Source: AC-32 sp963813435 (lineage in GTDB: Bacteria > Actinomycetota > Thermoleophilia > Gaiellales > Gaiellaceae). Taken from it: a DNA stretch of 64,000 nucleotides. Positions 18,210 to 26,454 of this stretch are shown here, piece by piece. The stretch covers positions 1,488,001 through 1,552,000 of the forward strand of contig CAWEYY010000003.1 of NCBI GenBank assembly GCA_963813435.1, written 5' to 3'. The notes beneath the pieces were generated by a model. The model was not told where the DNA came from, searched no databases, and saw only the letters and a list, made by a program, of their open reading frames with translations. The position numbers were made by a program, and so were the translations under genes. The number at the start of each line of letters is the position of its first letter. Position 1 is the first letter of the stretch.

Positions 18210-20194
18210 CAGGTCGTCGCTGGGATCGGGTCCGCGCGCCTGGCCAGCCGCCGCTGCTCTCGCGGGTCGGGCCACATCGCGATCAGGGCGCCGACGAGGA
18301 AGACGAGGCCCGCGAGCCAGACGAACGGGACGAGTGGGTTGACGAGCACCTTGAGGACGACCGAGCCGTCCTTGTTGAACTGGTCGCCGATCACGAACAG
18401 GTCCTGCGCTCGTAGCCAGTCCGTGTGGACGGCGACCTCGTTCGAGACCTGCTGCTCGGCCGGGTAGTCGTTCTTGCCGGCCATCAGCGTCGTCACGCGG
18501 TCGTTTCCGCGCGAGACGGCGAGCCGCGCGCGCTCCTCGACGTCATTGGGCCCGCGCCGCACGACCGCGCCCAGGTAGTCGAGCCGGTAGCCGCGGATCG
18601 TCATCGACTCGCCCGGCCGGAGGTGCTGCACCCTCGTTGTCCCATAGGCGCCTCCCGCGATCCCGATCGCGAGCAGGACGATCGCCGCATGGACGACGTA
18701 CCCGCCGTAGCGCCGGCGGTTGCGGCCGACGAGCGACGAGAACGCACCCAGCCAGGTCCGGTCGCCGAGCGCCTTCCTCGCTCTCGTCCCGCGCACGAAC
18801 TCGAGCACGATCGCCGCGAGGACGAACATCGAGAACGTGTAGGCGACGAGGCCCGGCGGGCTCGAGCCTGCGCCGAGCGCGACGAGCACCACGCCGGCAA
18901 CGAGCGCGACGATCGCGGGCCAGACGAGACTCGCGCCGAGCGCGCGCAGCGAGCTGCGCCGCCACGCGACGAGCGGCCCGATCCCCATCAGCAGCAGCAA
19001 CGGAAGCCCGAACACGCGCAGGAAGAAGTCGAAGTACGGCTGCCCGACGGTGATTCGCTCCCCGTGCACGGCCTCCGAGATCAGCGGGAAAACGACTCCC
19101 CAGAGCACCGTCAGCGTCAGCGCGACGAGCAACAGGTTGTTGTAGAGGAACGCGGCCTCGCGCGAGACGAGCGACTCCAGTCGTGTGCGCGTCCGCAGCA
19201 GCGGGAGCCGCCAGAAGATGAGCGCGGTCGAGAAGAGCGCCGCCACGACGATGAAGCCGAGGAACCACGGCCCGATCGAGGACTGCGCGAAGCTGTGGAT
19301 CGAGCTCAGCACGCCGCTCCGGGTGAGGAACGTCCCGAACAGCGACAGGCAGAACGCGAGCGAGACGAGCACCACGTTCCAGACGCGCAGCATGTTCTTC
19401 TTCTCCTGCACCATCACCGAGTGCAGGAACGCGGTCGACGCGAGCCACGGCATCAGCGCCGCGTTCTCGACCGGGTCCCAGGCGTAGTAGCCGCCCCAGC
19501 CGACCTCCTCGTAGGCCCACTTGGCGCCGAGCAGGATTCCGATCCCGAGCGCTGTCCAGGCGAGAAGCGTCCAGCGGCGGGTGACGACGATCCAGCGCTC
19601 GTCCGCGCGCCCCGAGAGCAGCGCGCCCGCGGCGAACGCGAACGGGATCGTCAGCCCCACGTAGCCGAGATAGAGGAGTGGCGGGTGGATCATCATGTAC
19701 GGGTTCTGCAGGCTCGGCGTGAGGCCGGCTCCGTCGGTCGGCGCCATCTGGCGTGCGAACGGGCTCGCGACGAACGTGAGCACGAACGCGAAGAACGCGG
19801 CGATCGCCGCCAACACGGGGACGGTCCAGGGCAGGAGCTGCCGGACGAGCGTGCGGTTGAGCAGCACCGCGGCCGATCCGAGGGCGGTCAGCACGAACAG
19901 CCAGAGCAGGAGCGACCCCTCCTGGCCGCCCCAGAACGCGCTCAGCGAGTACGGGAACGGCAGCTTGCGGCTCGAGTGCTCGGCGACGTAGGTGAACGAG
20001 AGGTCGCGCGTGCGGAAGGCGTTCAGCAGGACGAACGCGGCAACGGCGGTCGCTGCGAACACGCCGACGAGCGCGTTGCGCGCCGACTCGTGCAGCCGTC
20101 GGCGACCGTGGTACGCGGCGATCCCGCCCGCGACCGCTGCGTAGAGGGCGAGGCCGAACGCGACGATGAGTGCGGCGCGGCCGAGGTCAGCCAC
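18209..20194 (-). CDS. ccmF: Cytochrome c heme lyase subunit
   Basis: Large polytopic protein of 661 residues (about 15 helices) that attaches heme to apocytochrome c in System I. The tryptophan-rich WWD motif is clear (GGYYAWDPVENAALMPW, about residues 230-246), with periplasmic His residues around it. It starts at GTG 20194 six nt after a TAGACT box read on the minus strand, so it is probably leaderless. The following methyltransferase gene overlaps its stop. CcmE, CcmG and CcmH are not in the window. Confidence 0.94.
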   Translation of the reverse strand: MADLGRAALIVAFGLALYAAVAGGIAAYHGRRRLHESARNALVGVFAATAVAAFVLLNAFRTRDLSFTYVAEHSSRKLPFPYSLSAFWGGQEGSLLLWLFVLTALGSAAVLLNRTLVRQLLPWTVPVLAAIAAFFAFVLTFVASPFARQMAPTDGAGLTPSLQNPYMMIHPPLLYLGYVGLTIPFAFAAGALLSGRADERWIVVTRRWTLLAWTALGIGILLGAKWAYEEVGWGGYYAWDPVENAALMPWLASTAFLHSVMVQEKKNMLRVWNVVLVSLAFCLSLFGTFLTRSGVLSSIHSFAQSSIGPWFLGFIVVAALFSTALIFWRLPLLRTRTRLESLVSREAAFLYNNLLLVALTLTVLWGVVFPLISEAVHGERITVGQPYFDFFLRVFGLPLLLLMGIGPLVAWRRSSLRALGASLVWPAIVALVAGVVLVALGAGSSPPGLVAYTFSMFVLAAIVLEFVRGTRARKALGDRTWLGAFSSLVGRNRRRYGGYVVHAAIVLLAIGIAGGAYGTTRVQHLRPGESMTIRGYRLDYLGAVVRRGPNDVEERARLAVSRGNDRVTTLMAGKNDYPAEQQVSNEVAVHTDWLRAQDLFVIGDQFNKDGSVVLKVLVNPLVPFVWLAGLVFLVGALIAMWPDPREQRRLARRADPIPATT

Positions 20195-20237
20195 GCCGCG
20201 AGTCTAGCGGCCTGCGGGTGAGGCCCGTTCTGCGATC

Positions 20238-20942
20238 ATGCAGCCGATTTCCTTGCTCGCCCGGCTGCGCCACATCCCACTCCCGACGCTCGCCGCGGCC
20301 GCCGTCGTGTTGATGGCGGCGGCGCTCGCGCTCATCTTCTTCTACGCGCCGCTCGATGCCGACCAGGGCCTCTCGCAGAAGATCTTCTACATCCACGTGC
20401 CGATCGCGCTCACGGCGTACGCGTGCTTCGCGTGGGGCGCATGGAAGGCGTTTCTGCACCTCTGGAAGCGGCCGCCCGGCGCCGATCTCGAGAGCTACGC
20501 GGCGATCCACCAGGGTGTGATCTTCGGAGCCCTGACGCTCGTCACCGGGTCGATCTGGGCGCGGGTCTCGTGGGGGATCTGGTGGACGTGGAGCTCGAAC
20601 CAGCTGGTCACGTTCCTGATCCTGTTCCTGTTCTACTCGGCCTACTTCATGCTGCGCTACTCGGTCGAGCCCGGGCCGGCGCGGGCCAACATGTGCGCGG
20701 TGTATGCGCTGTTCGGCGTCGTGCTGATCCCGGTCAGCTGGCTCTCGATCCGGCTCGCGAACGACTACATCCACCCGACGGTCTTCACGCGTCACGGCCC
20801 GCAGATGTCCGGGTCGATGTTCCTGGCGTTCTGCGTCTCGTGGGCGGCGCTGCTGGCGCTCGCCGGCACGATGTACCGGGTCGAGCTGGCCGGCAAGCGG
20901 CTGGACGAGCGGCTGCGCGAGCTGAGGGAGCTGTTGGCATGA
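20238..20942 (+). CDS. ccmC: Heme export/handling protein CcmC, with altered WWD motif
   Basis: Six-helix protein of 234 residues that loads heme on CcmE. FYIHVP and the flanking His-containing helices match the family, and the tryptophan motif is present at about residues 116-123. It reads WGIWWTWSSNQLV, whereas the family normally has Asp after the last Trp (WGxWWxWDxR). The Asp is replaced by Ser and the segment seems to hold extra residues. The gene is divergent from ccmF with only 43 bp between starts. A two-hairpin repeat begins at its stop codon. Confidence 0.88.
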   Translation: MQPISLLARLRHIPLPTLAAAAVVLMAAALALIFFYAPLDADQGLSQKIFYIHVPIALTAYACFAWGAWKAFLHLWKRPPGADLESYAAIHQGVIFGALTLVTGSIWARVSWGIWWTWSSNQLVTFLILFLFYSAYFMLRYSVEPGPARANMCAVYALFGVVLIPVSWLSIRLANDYIHPTVFTRHGPQMSGSMFLAFCVSWAALLALAGTMYRVELAGKRLDERLRELRELLA

Positions 20943-21000
20943 GACGTCGCCTGCGATGTCTCTCTCAGGCCGAGCGGGCTTTGCTCGTTCGGCCGTCTGA
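20941..21000 (+). repeat. Two-hairpin dispersed element, copy 1
   Basis: Hairpin 1: 20941-20949 pairs with 20954-20962 (9 bp, one G-U). Hairpin 2: 20968-20979 pairs with 20983-20994 (12 bp, TTT loop). GTCTGA follows. The same architecture recurs at 33767 and 45852 with different but compatible paired bases. It lies between ccmC and ccmD, starting at the ccmC stop. Confidence 0.72.
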
Positions 21001-21039
21001 ACTGACCGGTCGATGCGATGTCCGTCAGAGGGTCGGCCG

Positions 21040-21231
21040 GTGAGCGCGTCGGAGAAGTACGTCGCGGCTGTGTATCTCGTCGTGTTCGTTGCAGTGCTGA
21101 TCTGGGTCGCGATCATCGCGTCGAAGCTGGCGCGGCTCGAGCGCGATGCGGGGGAGATCGCCGAGCTGGCGCGGCGCAAGGCCGAGCGCGAGGCAGAGCC
21201 TAAGCCCGAGCGCGACGAAGTCGGCGTCTAG
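21040..21231 (+). CDS. ccmD: CcmD-like small membrane protein
   Basis: 63-residue protein with one membrane helix (about residues 8-27) preceded by SASEKYVAAVYLVVF and followed by a charged, coiled-coil-like tail. CcmD is a tiny subunit needed to release CcmE from the CcmABC complex. The position right after ccmC and the Tyr/Val-rich N-terminus support this. The GTG at 21040 was chosen because the upstream part of the frame is the dispersed repeat. The stop overlaps the hemC start by 1 nt (TAGTG). Confidence 0.78.
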   Translation: MSASEKYVAAVYLVVFVAVLIWVAIIASKLARLERDAGEIAELARRKAEREAEPKPERDEVGV

Positions 21232-22058
21232 TGCTGCTGCGGATCGGCTCGCGCGGCTCGCGGCTGGCGCTGACGCAGGCCGAGCTGGCGGCCGCTGCGC
21301 TGCGGCGGCCGGGAGTCGAGATCGCGCTCGTCCCGATCACGACGGCGGGCGACCGCGACCGCTCGAAGCCGTTCGGGGAGATCGGTGCGCGCGGGGTCTT
21401 CGTGAAGGAGATCGAGGAGGCGCTGCTCGAGGGCCGGATCGACGTCGCCGTGCACTCGGCGAAGGACATGACCTCGTCGGACACGGACGGTCTCGTGGTC
21501 GGCGCGTACCTCGCGCGGGAGGATCCGCGTGACGCCCTGTGCGGGGTCTCGGAGCTCCGGCCGGGGCTGCGGATCGGGACGGCATCGGTGCGACGACGCG
21601 CGCAGCTGCTGGCGCTCGAGCCCGAGCTCTCGATCGAGCCGCTCCGCGGCAACGTCGAAACCCGTCTGCGCAAGCGGGGAGAGCGGGGCCTGGACGCGAT
21701 CGTGCTCGCCGCGTGCGGACTCGATCGCCTCGGGCTCGGCGCGGAGATCGCCCGGCGGCTGTCGTCCGAGGAGATGCTCCCCGAGGCCGGCCAGGGCGCG
21801 CTCGCGCTGCAGGTTCGCGCGGGCGAGGAGGACGTGGTCGGCGGGGCCGACGACGAAGAGACCCGAAGGCGGGTCGAGGCCGAGCGCGCCTGCGTCTTCG
21901 CCCTCGGCGGCGGCTGCCTGGCCCCGGTGGCCGCCCATCATGACGGCGAGACCCTGGCCGCGCTCGTAGCCGCCGAGGACGGCACGTGGGTGGAGCGGCG
22001 GAGCGGAGACGATCCGGCCACGCTCGCAGCGGAGCTCGCGACCCTGGTCGGCACGTAA
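21231..22058 (+). CDS. hemC: Hydroxymethylbilane synthase (porphobilinogen deaminase)
   Basis: Polymerises four porphobilinogens to hydroxymethylbilane. 275 residues, slightly shorter than the usual 300-310. Visible: N-terminal LLRIGSRGSRLALTQ, KEIEEALLEGRIDVAVHSAKD and the dipyrromethane-cofactor Cys in ALGGGCLAP (about residue 226). It starts at GTG 21231 directly on the ccmD stop. Placement after ccmC/ccmD links heme synthesis to cytochrome c assembly. Confidence 0.94.
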   Translation: MLLRIGSRGSRLALTQAELAAAALRRPGVEIALVPITTAGDRDRSKPFGEIGARGVFVKEIEEALLEGRIDVAVHSAKDMTSSDTDGLVVGAYLAREDPRDALCGVSELRPGLRIGTASVRRRAQLLALEPELSIEPLRGNVETRLRKRGERGLDAIVLAACGLDRLGLGAEIARRLSSEEMLPEAGQGALALQVRAGEEDVVGGADDEETRRRVEAERACVFALGGGCLAPVAAHHDGETLAALVAAEDGTWVERRSGDDPATLAAELATLVGT

Positions 22059-22078
22059 CGCTGTTGGCAGATCGACCC

Positions 22079-22140
22079 GGATCCGCGACAAAGCCGGCAC
22101 ACACTCGTGCGCTTTCCCTCGCTACCTTGAGCAACCCCCG
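22079..22140 (+). promoter_or_regulatory. Promoter-like dispersed block, copy 1 (upstream of hemD)
   Basis: Plus-oriented copy of a five-member family: CACACAC, then 18 nt, then the -10-like TACCTT at 22123-22128. Here it points at hemD and could be its promoter. The block reads GGCACACACTCGTGCGC before the -10. Other copies: 25631-25685, 28964-29040, 32861-32930 and 39494-39556. Confidence 0.55.
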
Positions 22141-22158
22141 GGTGGGTGGGGGTTAGGG
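22133..22158 (+). promoter_or_regulatory. hemD leader: hairpin competing with a G-quadruplex motif
   Basis: AACCCCC (22133-22139) can pair with GGGGGTT (22148-22154). The same G-runs form a short-loop quadruplex motif: GGG at 22140-22142, 22144-22146 and within 22148-22152, then 22156-22158, ending directly at the hemD ATG. The two folds use the same bases and exclude each other. Confidence 0.5.
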
Positions 22159-22839
22159 ATGGGTCCCGCCTCTCGGCCCCTGCGCGTGATCGTCACGAGG
22201 CCGCGGGAGCAAGGTCGAGCGCTCGCCGAGCGGCTCGAGGCGCTCGGGCTCGAGGTCGTGCTCTGCCCGCTGCTCACGCTTGAGCCGGCCGGGCCGGACG
22301 AGATCGATGTCACCGGCTACGACTGGGTCGTGGTCACCAGCCCGCGCGGTGCTCACGAGCTCGCCCGGCGCCGGCGCGGCGATCTTCCGCGGCTCGCGGC
22401 GATCGGACCCGGAACGGCGGCGGCGCTCCGGGAGCACGGGCTCGAACCGACCGTCGTGCCCCAGGTCTCCACCCAGGAGGGGCTCGTGGCCGAGCTTCCG
22501 CAACGGCCCGGCCGGGTGCTCTTCGCGGGTGCCGCCGATGCGCGGCCCTACCTCGTGGAGGCGCTCGGCGCGGACACGGTCGTCCTGTACCGGACGCGGG
22601 AGCTCAGGCCCGCCGCACAACCGGAGGGAGACCTCGTCGTGCTCGCCTCAGCTTCGGCCGCGCGGGCCTTCGCGGCGCTCGAGCTCGACCTCCCCGCGGT
22701 CTCGATCGGCCCGGAGACGACCCGCGAGGCTCGAGCACAGGGCGTCCAGGTGGTCGCCGAGGCGGCCCGACACGACCTGGATGGGCTCGTGGACGCGGTC
22801 GCAGGCGCAGCGCGTGTGCCCGATCCCGGCATCTCTTAG
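22159..22839 (+). CDS. hemD: Uroporphyrinogen-III synthase
   Basis: Cyclises hydroxymethylbilane to uroporphyrinogen III. 226 residues with the two-domain HemD pattern: RVIVTRPREQGRALAERLEALG at the N-terminus, VVTSPRGAHEL, the IGPGTAAALREHG element and a C-terminal VSIGPETTREAR repeat. HemD is poorly conserved, but the position directly after hemC supports the call. It starts at ATG 22159 immediately after the G-rich leader. Confidence 0.9.
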   Translation: MGPASRPLRVIVTRPREQGRALAERLEALGLEVVLCPLLTLEPAGPDEIDVTGYDWVVVTSPRGAHELARRRRGDLPRLAAIGPGTAAALREHGLEPTVVPQVSTQEGLVAELPQRPGRVLFAGAADARPYLVEALGADTVVLYRTRELRPAAQPEGDLVVLASASAARAFAALELDLPAVSIGPETTREARAQGVQVVAEAARHDLDGLVDAVAGAARVPDPGIS

Positions 22840-22848
22840 GCTCTCGGT

Positions 22849-23655
22849 GTGTTCATCACGTTCCTGTCCGACTTCGGGCTCCAGGACGACTTCGTCGGTA
22901 CCTGCCACGGCGTGATGAAGAGGATCGCGCCCGAGGCGGAGATCATCGACATCACCCACGGGATCCCCCCGCAGCACGTCCTCCAGGGCGCGCTTGTGCT
23001 GCGCGACACCGTTCCGTACATGCCCGAGGCCGTCCATCTGGCCGTGGTCGATCCGGGCGTGGGCGGCAGCCGCCGGGCGCTCGCGCTGCGTACCACCGAG
23101 GGCCGGCTCCTCGTCGGTCCCGACAACGGGCTGATCCTTCCTGCGGCGGATCGCCTCGGCGGGATCGAGATCGTGCACGAGCTCACCAACCCGGACTACG
23201 CGCTCGACACCGTCTCGCGCACGTTTCACGGCCGGGACCTATTCTCGCCCGCGGCCGCCCACCTCGCGTGTGGTATCGCCCTGGAGGAGTTCGGCCCGCC
23301 GGTCGACCCGCAGGCGCTCGTCCAGCTCGACATCCCCGAGCCGGAGATCGGCCAGAACCGCATCAACGCGACCGTGCTCTATGTCGACCACTTCGGCAAC
23401 GTGCGGCTCAATCTCACGCGGAAGCAGCTCGAGGAGGCTGGTGTGCTCCCCGGGGTCACGGTTGAGCTGGAGCTCGCGCTCGAGCGGTACTACGCGGTGG
23501 CGGCACGCACCTTCGCCGACGCTGCGCCGGGCGACATCATCCTGTACGAGGACTCGTTCAGGAATGTGGCGGCCGCGATCCGTGGCGGCAACGCGGCCGA
23601 GCTGTTCGGTGTGGTGACCGGGCAAGAGGTACGGATCCACCTCCGCGCGCCGTGA
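22849..23655 (+). CDS. SAM hydroxide adenosyltransferase (DUF62 family)
   Basis: 268-residue S-adenosylmethionine hydrolase of the chlorinase/fluorinase-like DUF62 family, cleaving SAM to adenosine and methionine with an activated water. Visible: ITFLSDFGLQDDF at the N-terminus, VVDPGVGGSRR (Asp and Arg of the catalytic triad), GPDNGL and FHGRDLFSPAAAHLA (catalytic His), and DHFGNVRLN at the start of the C-terminal domain. It starts at GTG 22849, six nt after TAGGCT (22837-22842), hence likely leaderless. It overlaps the next methyltransferase by 4 nt. Confidence 0.88.
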   Translation: MFITFLSDFGLQDDFVGTCHGVMKRIAPEAEIIDITHGIPPQHVLQGALVLRDTVPYMPEAVHLAVVDPGVGGSRRALALRTTEGRLLVGPDNGLILPAADRLGGIEIVHELTNPDYALDTVSRTFHGRDLFSPAAAHLACGIALEEFGPPVDPQALVQLDIPEPEIGQNRINATVLYVDHFGNVRLNLTRKQLEEAGVLPGVTVELELALERYYAVAARTFADAAPGDIILYEDSFRNVAAAIRGGNAAELFGVVTGQEVRIHLRAP

Positions 23656-24293
23656 ATCTGGCGGATCTGGAACGGACGCTCGGGCGGCGCTTCGCGCGCT
23701 TCGCGACCAACGCCGTCGTCTCACGGCCCAGGCTCTGGCGAGTGTTCCGGGGTCCGCTGCGCGCCCAGTTCGACCGCATGGCGCCCGTCTGGGACGGTAT
23801 GCGGCGCCCCGATGCCCTCGCGTCGCTCGAGCTTGCGCTTGATGCGCTGCCGGGACCACCGAGGCACGTGCTCGACCTGGGAACCGGCACCGGGGCGGCC
23901 GCCCTCCTGATCGCGTCGCGATTTCCCGACAGCGACGTGATCGGCGTCGACCTCGCTCCCGAGATGGTGGCGCAGGCGCGGGAGAACACGCCGCCGGAGC
24001 TCGCGGACCGGGTGCGCTTCGAGGCGGTTGACGCGACGCAGCTCGCGTTCGGCGACGCGACCTTCGATCTCGTGTCGCTCGCGAACATGATCCCGTTCTT
24101 CGACGAGCTGGTTCGCGTCACCGCCCCCGGCGGCTGGGTCGTCCTTGCGTTCTCGGCCGGGCCGGAGACACCCATCTGGGTGCCGCCCGAGCGTCTGCGG
24201 AAGGAGCTTGGCGACCGCGGTTTCGGGGAATTTGCGGACTTTCAGGCGAGCCTCGGGACGGCGCTGCTTGCCCGCAAGGGCGAGCCGGTCTAG
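23652..24293 (+). CDS. Class I SAM-dependent methyltransferase
   Basis: 213-residue Rossmann methyltransferase. Motif I LDLGTGTGAAAL (about 76-87), acidic motif II in IGVDLAPEMV, and motif IV region FDLVSLANMIPFF. The N-terminal 60 residues (LRAQFDRMAPVWDGM) resemble ubiquinone/menaquinone-type methyltransferases, but the substrate is not identifiable. It is co-transcribed with the SAM hydrolase (GTGA overlap). A likely terminator hairpin follows. Confidence 0.82.
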   Translation: MNLADLERTLGRRFARFATNAVVSRPRLWRVFRGPLRAQFDRMAPVWDGMRRPDALASLELALDALPGPPRHVLDLGTGTGAAALLIASRFPDSDVIGVDLAPEMVAQARENTPPELADRVRFEAVDATQLAFGDATFDLVSLANMIPFFDELVRVTAPGGWVVLAFSAGPETPIWVPPERLRKELGDRGFGEFADFQASLGTALLARKGEPV

Positions 24294-24305
24294 CCTCATG
24301 GTCAC

Positions 24306-24346
24306 AAGGACGTTCGCGGCGCGGTAGCACCGGCCCGGACGTCCTT
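24306..24346 (+). terminator. Likely terminator after the methyltransferase gene
   Basis: AAGGACGT (24306-24313) pairs perfectly with ACGTCCTT (24339-24346) around a 25-nt GC-rich loop and is followed by CTTT. It separates the heme/SAM operon from the tRNA gene. Confidence 0.5.
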
Positions 24347-24381
24347 CTTTCGCGGGCGGCGCGGCTAGACTAGGCGGCCGC

Positions 24382-24454
24382 GGCGAGGTAGCTCAGTTGG
24401 TAGAGCACACGGCTGAAAACCGTGGTGTCGCCGGTTCGATTCCGGCCCTCGCCA
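24382..24454 (+). tRNA. tRNA-Phe (GAA)
   Basis: 73-nt cloverleaf: acceptor GGCGAGG (24382-24388) with CCTCGCC (24447-24453), D-arm with AGCTCAGTTGGTAGAGC, anticodon loop CTGAAAA giving GAA, T-arm GCCGG TTCGATT CCGGC, discriminator A at 24454. The CCA is not encoded. A TAGACT box at 24365-24370 is its probable promoter. Confidence 0.97.
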
Positions 24455-24460
24455 CCTTCG

Positions 24461-24511
24461 TCGATCGAAGTCCGCCCCCGCTGGCGTCGGAGGCATGACG
24501 ACTTCGATCGA
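24461..24511 (+). repeat. Perfect 12-bp inverted repeat downstream of tRNA-Phe
   Basis: TCGATCGAAGTC (24461-24472) and GACTTCGATCGA (24500-24511) are exact inverted copies 27 nt apart, seven bases after the tRNA end, followed by a pyrimidine-rich GTCCTTCTCCT. It may be the tRNA terminator or a small processing hairpin. The rest of 24512-24660 holds only a CTATCGATAG palindrome, short GC repeats and the TAGCCT box of the next gene. Confidence 0.5.
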
Positions 24512-24660
24512 GTCCTTCTCCTATCGATAGGCGCCCCTGAGCCGACGCCGGCAAAGCCGTCATCGGCGGCGGTTCGTCTCGCTTGACCTTCTGCTCATCT
24601 CGTCGAGGTTAGGGAGTCGAGGCTCAGATCCGCAGGCCGGACGCGGTTAGCCTTGCTTTT

Positions 24661-25572
24661 GTGGGCGGGCAGGCGGACACGAGGGCGGTAGCGATCATCG
24701 GTGCGGCGCTCGACCTGGGCGCCGGCCGGCGCGGGGTCGACATGGGCCCTTCCGCGATTCGCTACGCCGGCGTCGACGCGAAGATCACGGAGCTCGGGCG
24801 GCGCTGCGAGGACTGGGGCAACGTCGTGGCCGCCGTTGCCGAGGCAAGTGCGGTCGGCGACGAGCGTGCGCGTTTCCTGCCGCAGATCAAGGAGACCTGC
24901 GAGCGGATCGCGGAGCTCGTCACGCGTGCCGTCGAGTGCGGGTACCTGCCGCTCGTCCTTGGGGGCGACCACTCGGTCGCGCTCGGAACGCTCGGCGGCC
25001 TTGCCCGCGTGCGTGGCCCAGGTGGCGTGCTCTGGTTCGATGCGCACGGCGACCTGAACCGGCCCGAAACGTCTCCGACGGGGAACGTCCACGGGATGCC
25101 GCTCGCTGCGGCGCTCGGAATCGCGGGCTCGGAGTTCGAGAGCGCGGCCTTCCGACTCCCGGCGGTCGAGCCCGGTCGTGTCGCGCTGGTCGGCGTGCGA
25201 TCGCTCGACGAGGCGGAGCGGGCGCTGCTCGTCGAGCTCGACGCGCGTGTCTACACGATGAGTGACCTCGACCGGCTCGGGGTGGAGACCGTGGTAAGCG
25301 AGGCGCTCGAGCACGTGTCCGGCGACGGGTTCGTGCACGTCAGCCTGGACATGGACGTGCTCGACCCGGACGTGGCTCCGGGCGTGGGCACACCGGTTCG
25401 CGGCGGTCTTTCGTACCGCGAGGCCCATCTGGCGCTGGAGCTCGTCGCGGAGTCGGGGCTCGTCGACTCGCTCGAGGTGGTCGAGGTCAACCCGATCCTC
25501 GACCGCGGCAACGAGACCGCCCAGCTCGCGGTCGAGCTCGTCGCCAGCGCCCTCGGCGCGCGCATTTTGTGA
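24661..25572 (+). CDS. Arginase/agmatinase family ureohydrolase
   Basis: 303-residue binuclear manganese enzyme. Metal-binding motifs are complete: GGDHS (about 100-104), WFDAHGDLN (DxHxD), GNVHGMP and SLDMDVLDPDVAPG. The GGLSYREAH segment and NPILDRGNETA near the C-terminus fit the arginase branch (RocF-like) better than agmatinase, but formiminoglutamase is not excluded. It starts at GTG 24661, seven nt after TAGCCT (24648-24653), probably leaderless. Monocistronic; its 3' end faces the alpha/beta hydrolase gene. Confidence 0.88.
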   Translation: MGGQADTRAVAIIGAALDLGAGRRGVDMGPSAIRYAGVDAKITELGRRCEDWGNVVAAVAEASAVGDERARFLPQIKETCERIAELVTRAVECGYLPLVLGGDHSVALGTLGGLARVRGPGGVLWFDAHGDLNRPETSPTGNVHGMPLAAALGIAGSEFESAAFRLPAVEPGRVALVGVRSLDEAERALLVELDARVYTMSDLDRLGVETVVSEALEHVSGDGFVHVSLDMDVLDPDVAPGVGTPVRGGLSYREAHLALELVAESGLVDSLEVVEVNPILDRGNETAQLAVELVASALGARIL

Positions 25573-25600
25573 CATTTCCGCCGAGCCGCTGATCTAGGAG

Positions 25601-25685
25601 CCCCCGGGGGACCCCGTGTGGTCCTTCCCCCGCTGACGAGCGTAATCGCGAAACCGCTACGCGTGTGTGGCGGCTCTGTCGCGGT
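25601..25685 (-). repeat. Promoter-like dispersed block, copy 2, with G-rich hairpin
   Basis: Reading leftward: CACACAC, 18 nt, TACGCT (25644 down to 25639), 7 nt, then a G5 run that can fold with C5 to the left (GGGGGACC...GGTCC...CCCCC on the plus strand, 25606-25630). It lies between convergent arginase and hydrolase genes; the right part also encodes the last residues of the hydrolase. Confidence 0.6.
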
Positions 25686-26454
25686 TCAGGAACTTCTCGA
25701 CCGCGTCGGCGGTCTCCTCGTACGCGTCCCAGTAGACGACGTGGCCGCCAGAGACGCCGACGACCTCCAGGCGGTCGCCCAGCCGCCGCACGTAGTCGGC
25801 GAGCTGGTCCTCCCGGACGAGCCCGAACTCGGCCGCGTGCACGAGGAGGGAAGGGTCCGGAAGGACGGATGGCGGTGGCGGGTCCGTGCACAGCTCGCTG
25901 TAGGCCGTGACGACCGCGGCGCGCGAATACCGCCAGCGCAACGCGCCGTCTGCGCCGCGCTCGAGATGCTCGAGCGCGTCCTCTTCGACGAACTCGCGAG
26001 GCGTCCAGGTCGCCGTCATCAACCGCGCGTCGACGGCCTCTTCGGCGGTCGCAAACGACTGATCCTTCGCCGACGCTTCGGCGAAATCCTGCCCGACGTG
26101 GGGCAGAAGCTGAATCGCCGGGTCGAGTAGCACCGAGCGCTCGACGCGCTCCGGCGCTCGCGCGCAGAGCTCCAGCACCAGGCGCGCGCCGAAGCTGTGC
26201 CCGACCCACGCCGCCCGCTCCACCCCGGCCGCCTCGACCGTGTCGAGCACGTCCTCGACGTGCGTGGCGAGATTCCACGGCGGGTCGTACTCGGAGCGCC
26301 CGTGCCCGCGCAGGTCGGGAGCGAGCACTCGGTACCGCCCTGCCAGCCGATCCTCGGCGAGACGACTGAACCTGCGCCCATGCGCGGTGACTCCGTGCAG
26401 GCAGACGACAGCCGGAGCTTCGCGATCGCCCCATTCGTAGACGTGGAGGCGCAT
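25657..26454 (-). CDS. Alpha/beta hydrolase
   Basis: 265-residue alpha/beta-hydrolase fold protein. Visible: CLHGVTAHGR oxyanion region, DLRGHGRS, nucleophile elbow GHSFGARLV (Ser about 94), acid around the DPAIQ strand or later, and His in SGGHVVYW near the C-terminus. The ATG at 26454 overlaps the stop of the electron-transfer flavoprotein gene (TGATG), so the two are co-transcribed. Its substrate is not predictable. Its last codons lie inside a dispersed repeat. Confidence 0.88.
   Translation of the reverse strand: MRLHVYEWGDREAPAVVCLHGVTAHGRRFSRLAEDRLAGRYRVLAPDLRGHGRSEYDPPWNLATHVEDVLDTVEAAGVERAAWVGHSFGARLVLELCARAPERVERSVLLDPAIQLLPHVGQDFAEASAKDQSFATAEEAVDARLMTATWTPREFVEEDALEHLERGADGALRWRYSRAAVVTAYSELCTDPPPPSVLPDPSLLVHAAEFGLVREDQLADYVRRLGDRLEVVGVSGGHVVYWDAYEETADAVEKFLNRDRAATHA

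Noticed and set aside
18425..20221. 598-codon plus-strand frame opposite ccmF
   Set aside because: Antisense shadow with extreme Arg/Glu/Asp bias; ccmF on the other strand has the WWD motif and family length.
24521..24530. CTATCGATAG palindrome
   Set aside because: A single 10-bp palindrome with no gene start or second copy nearby; expected by chance at this length.
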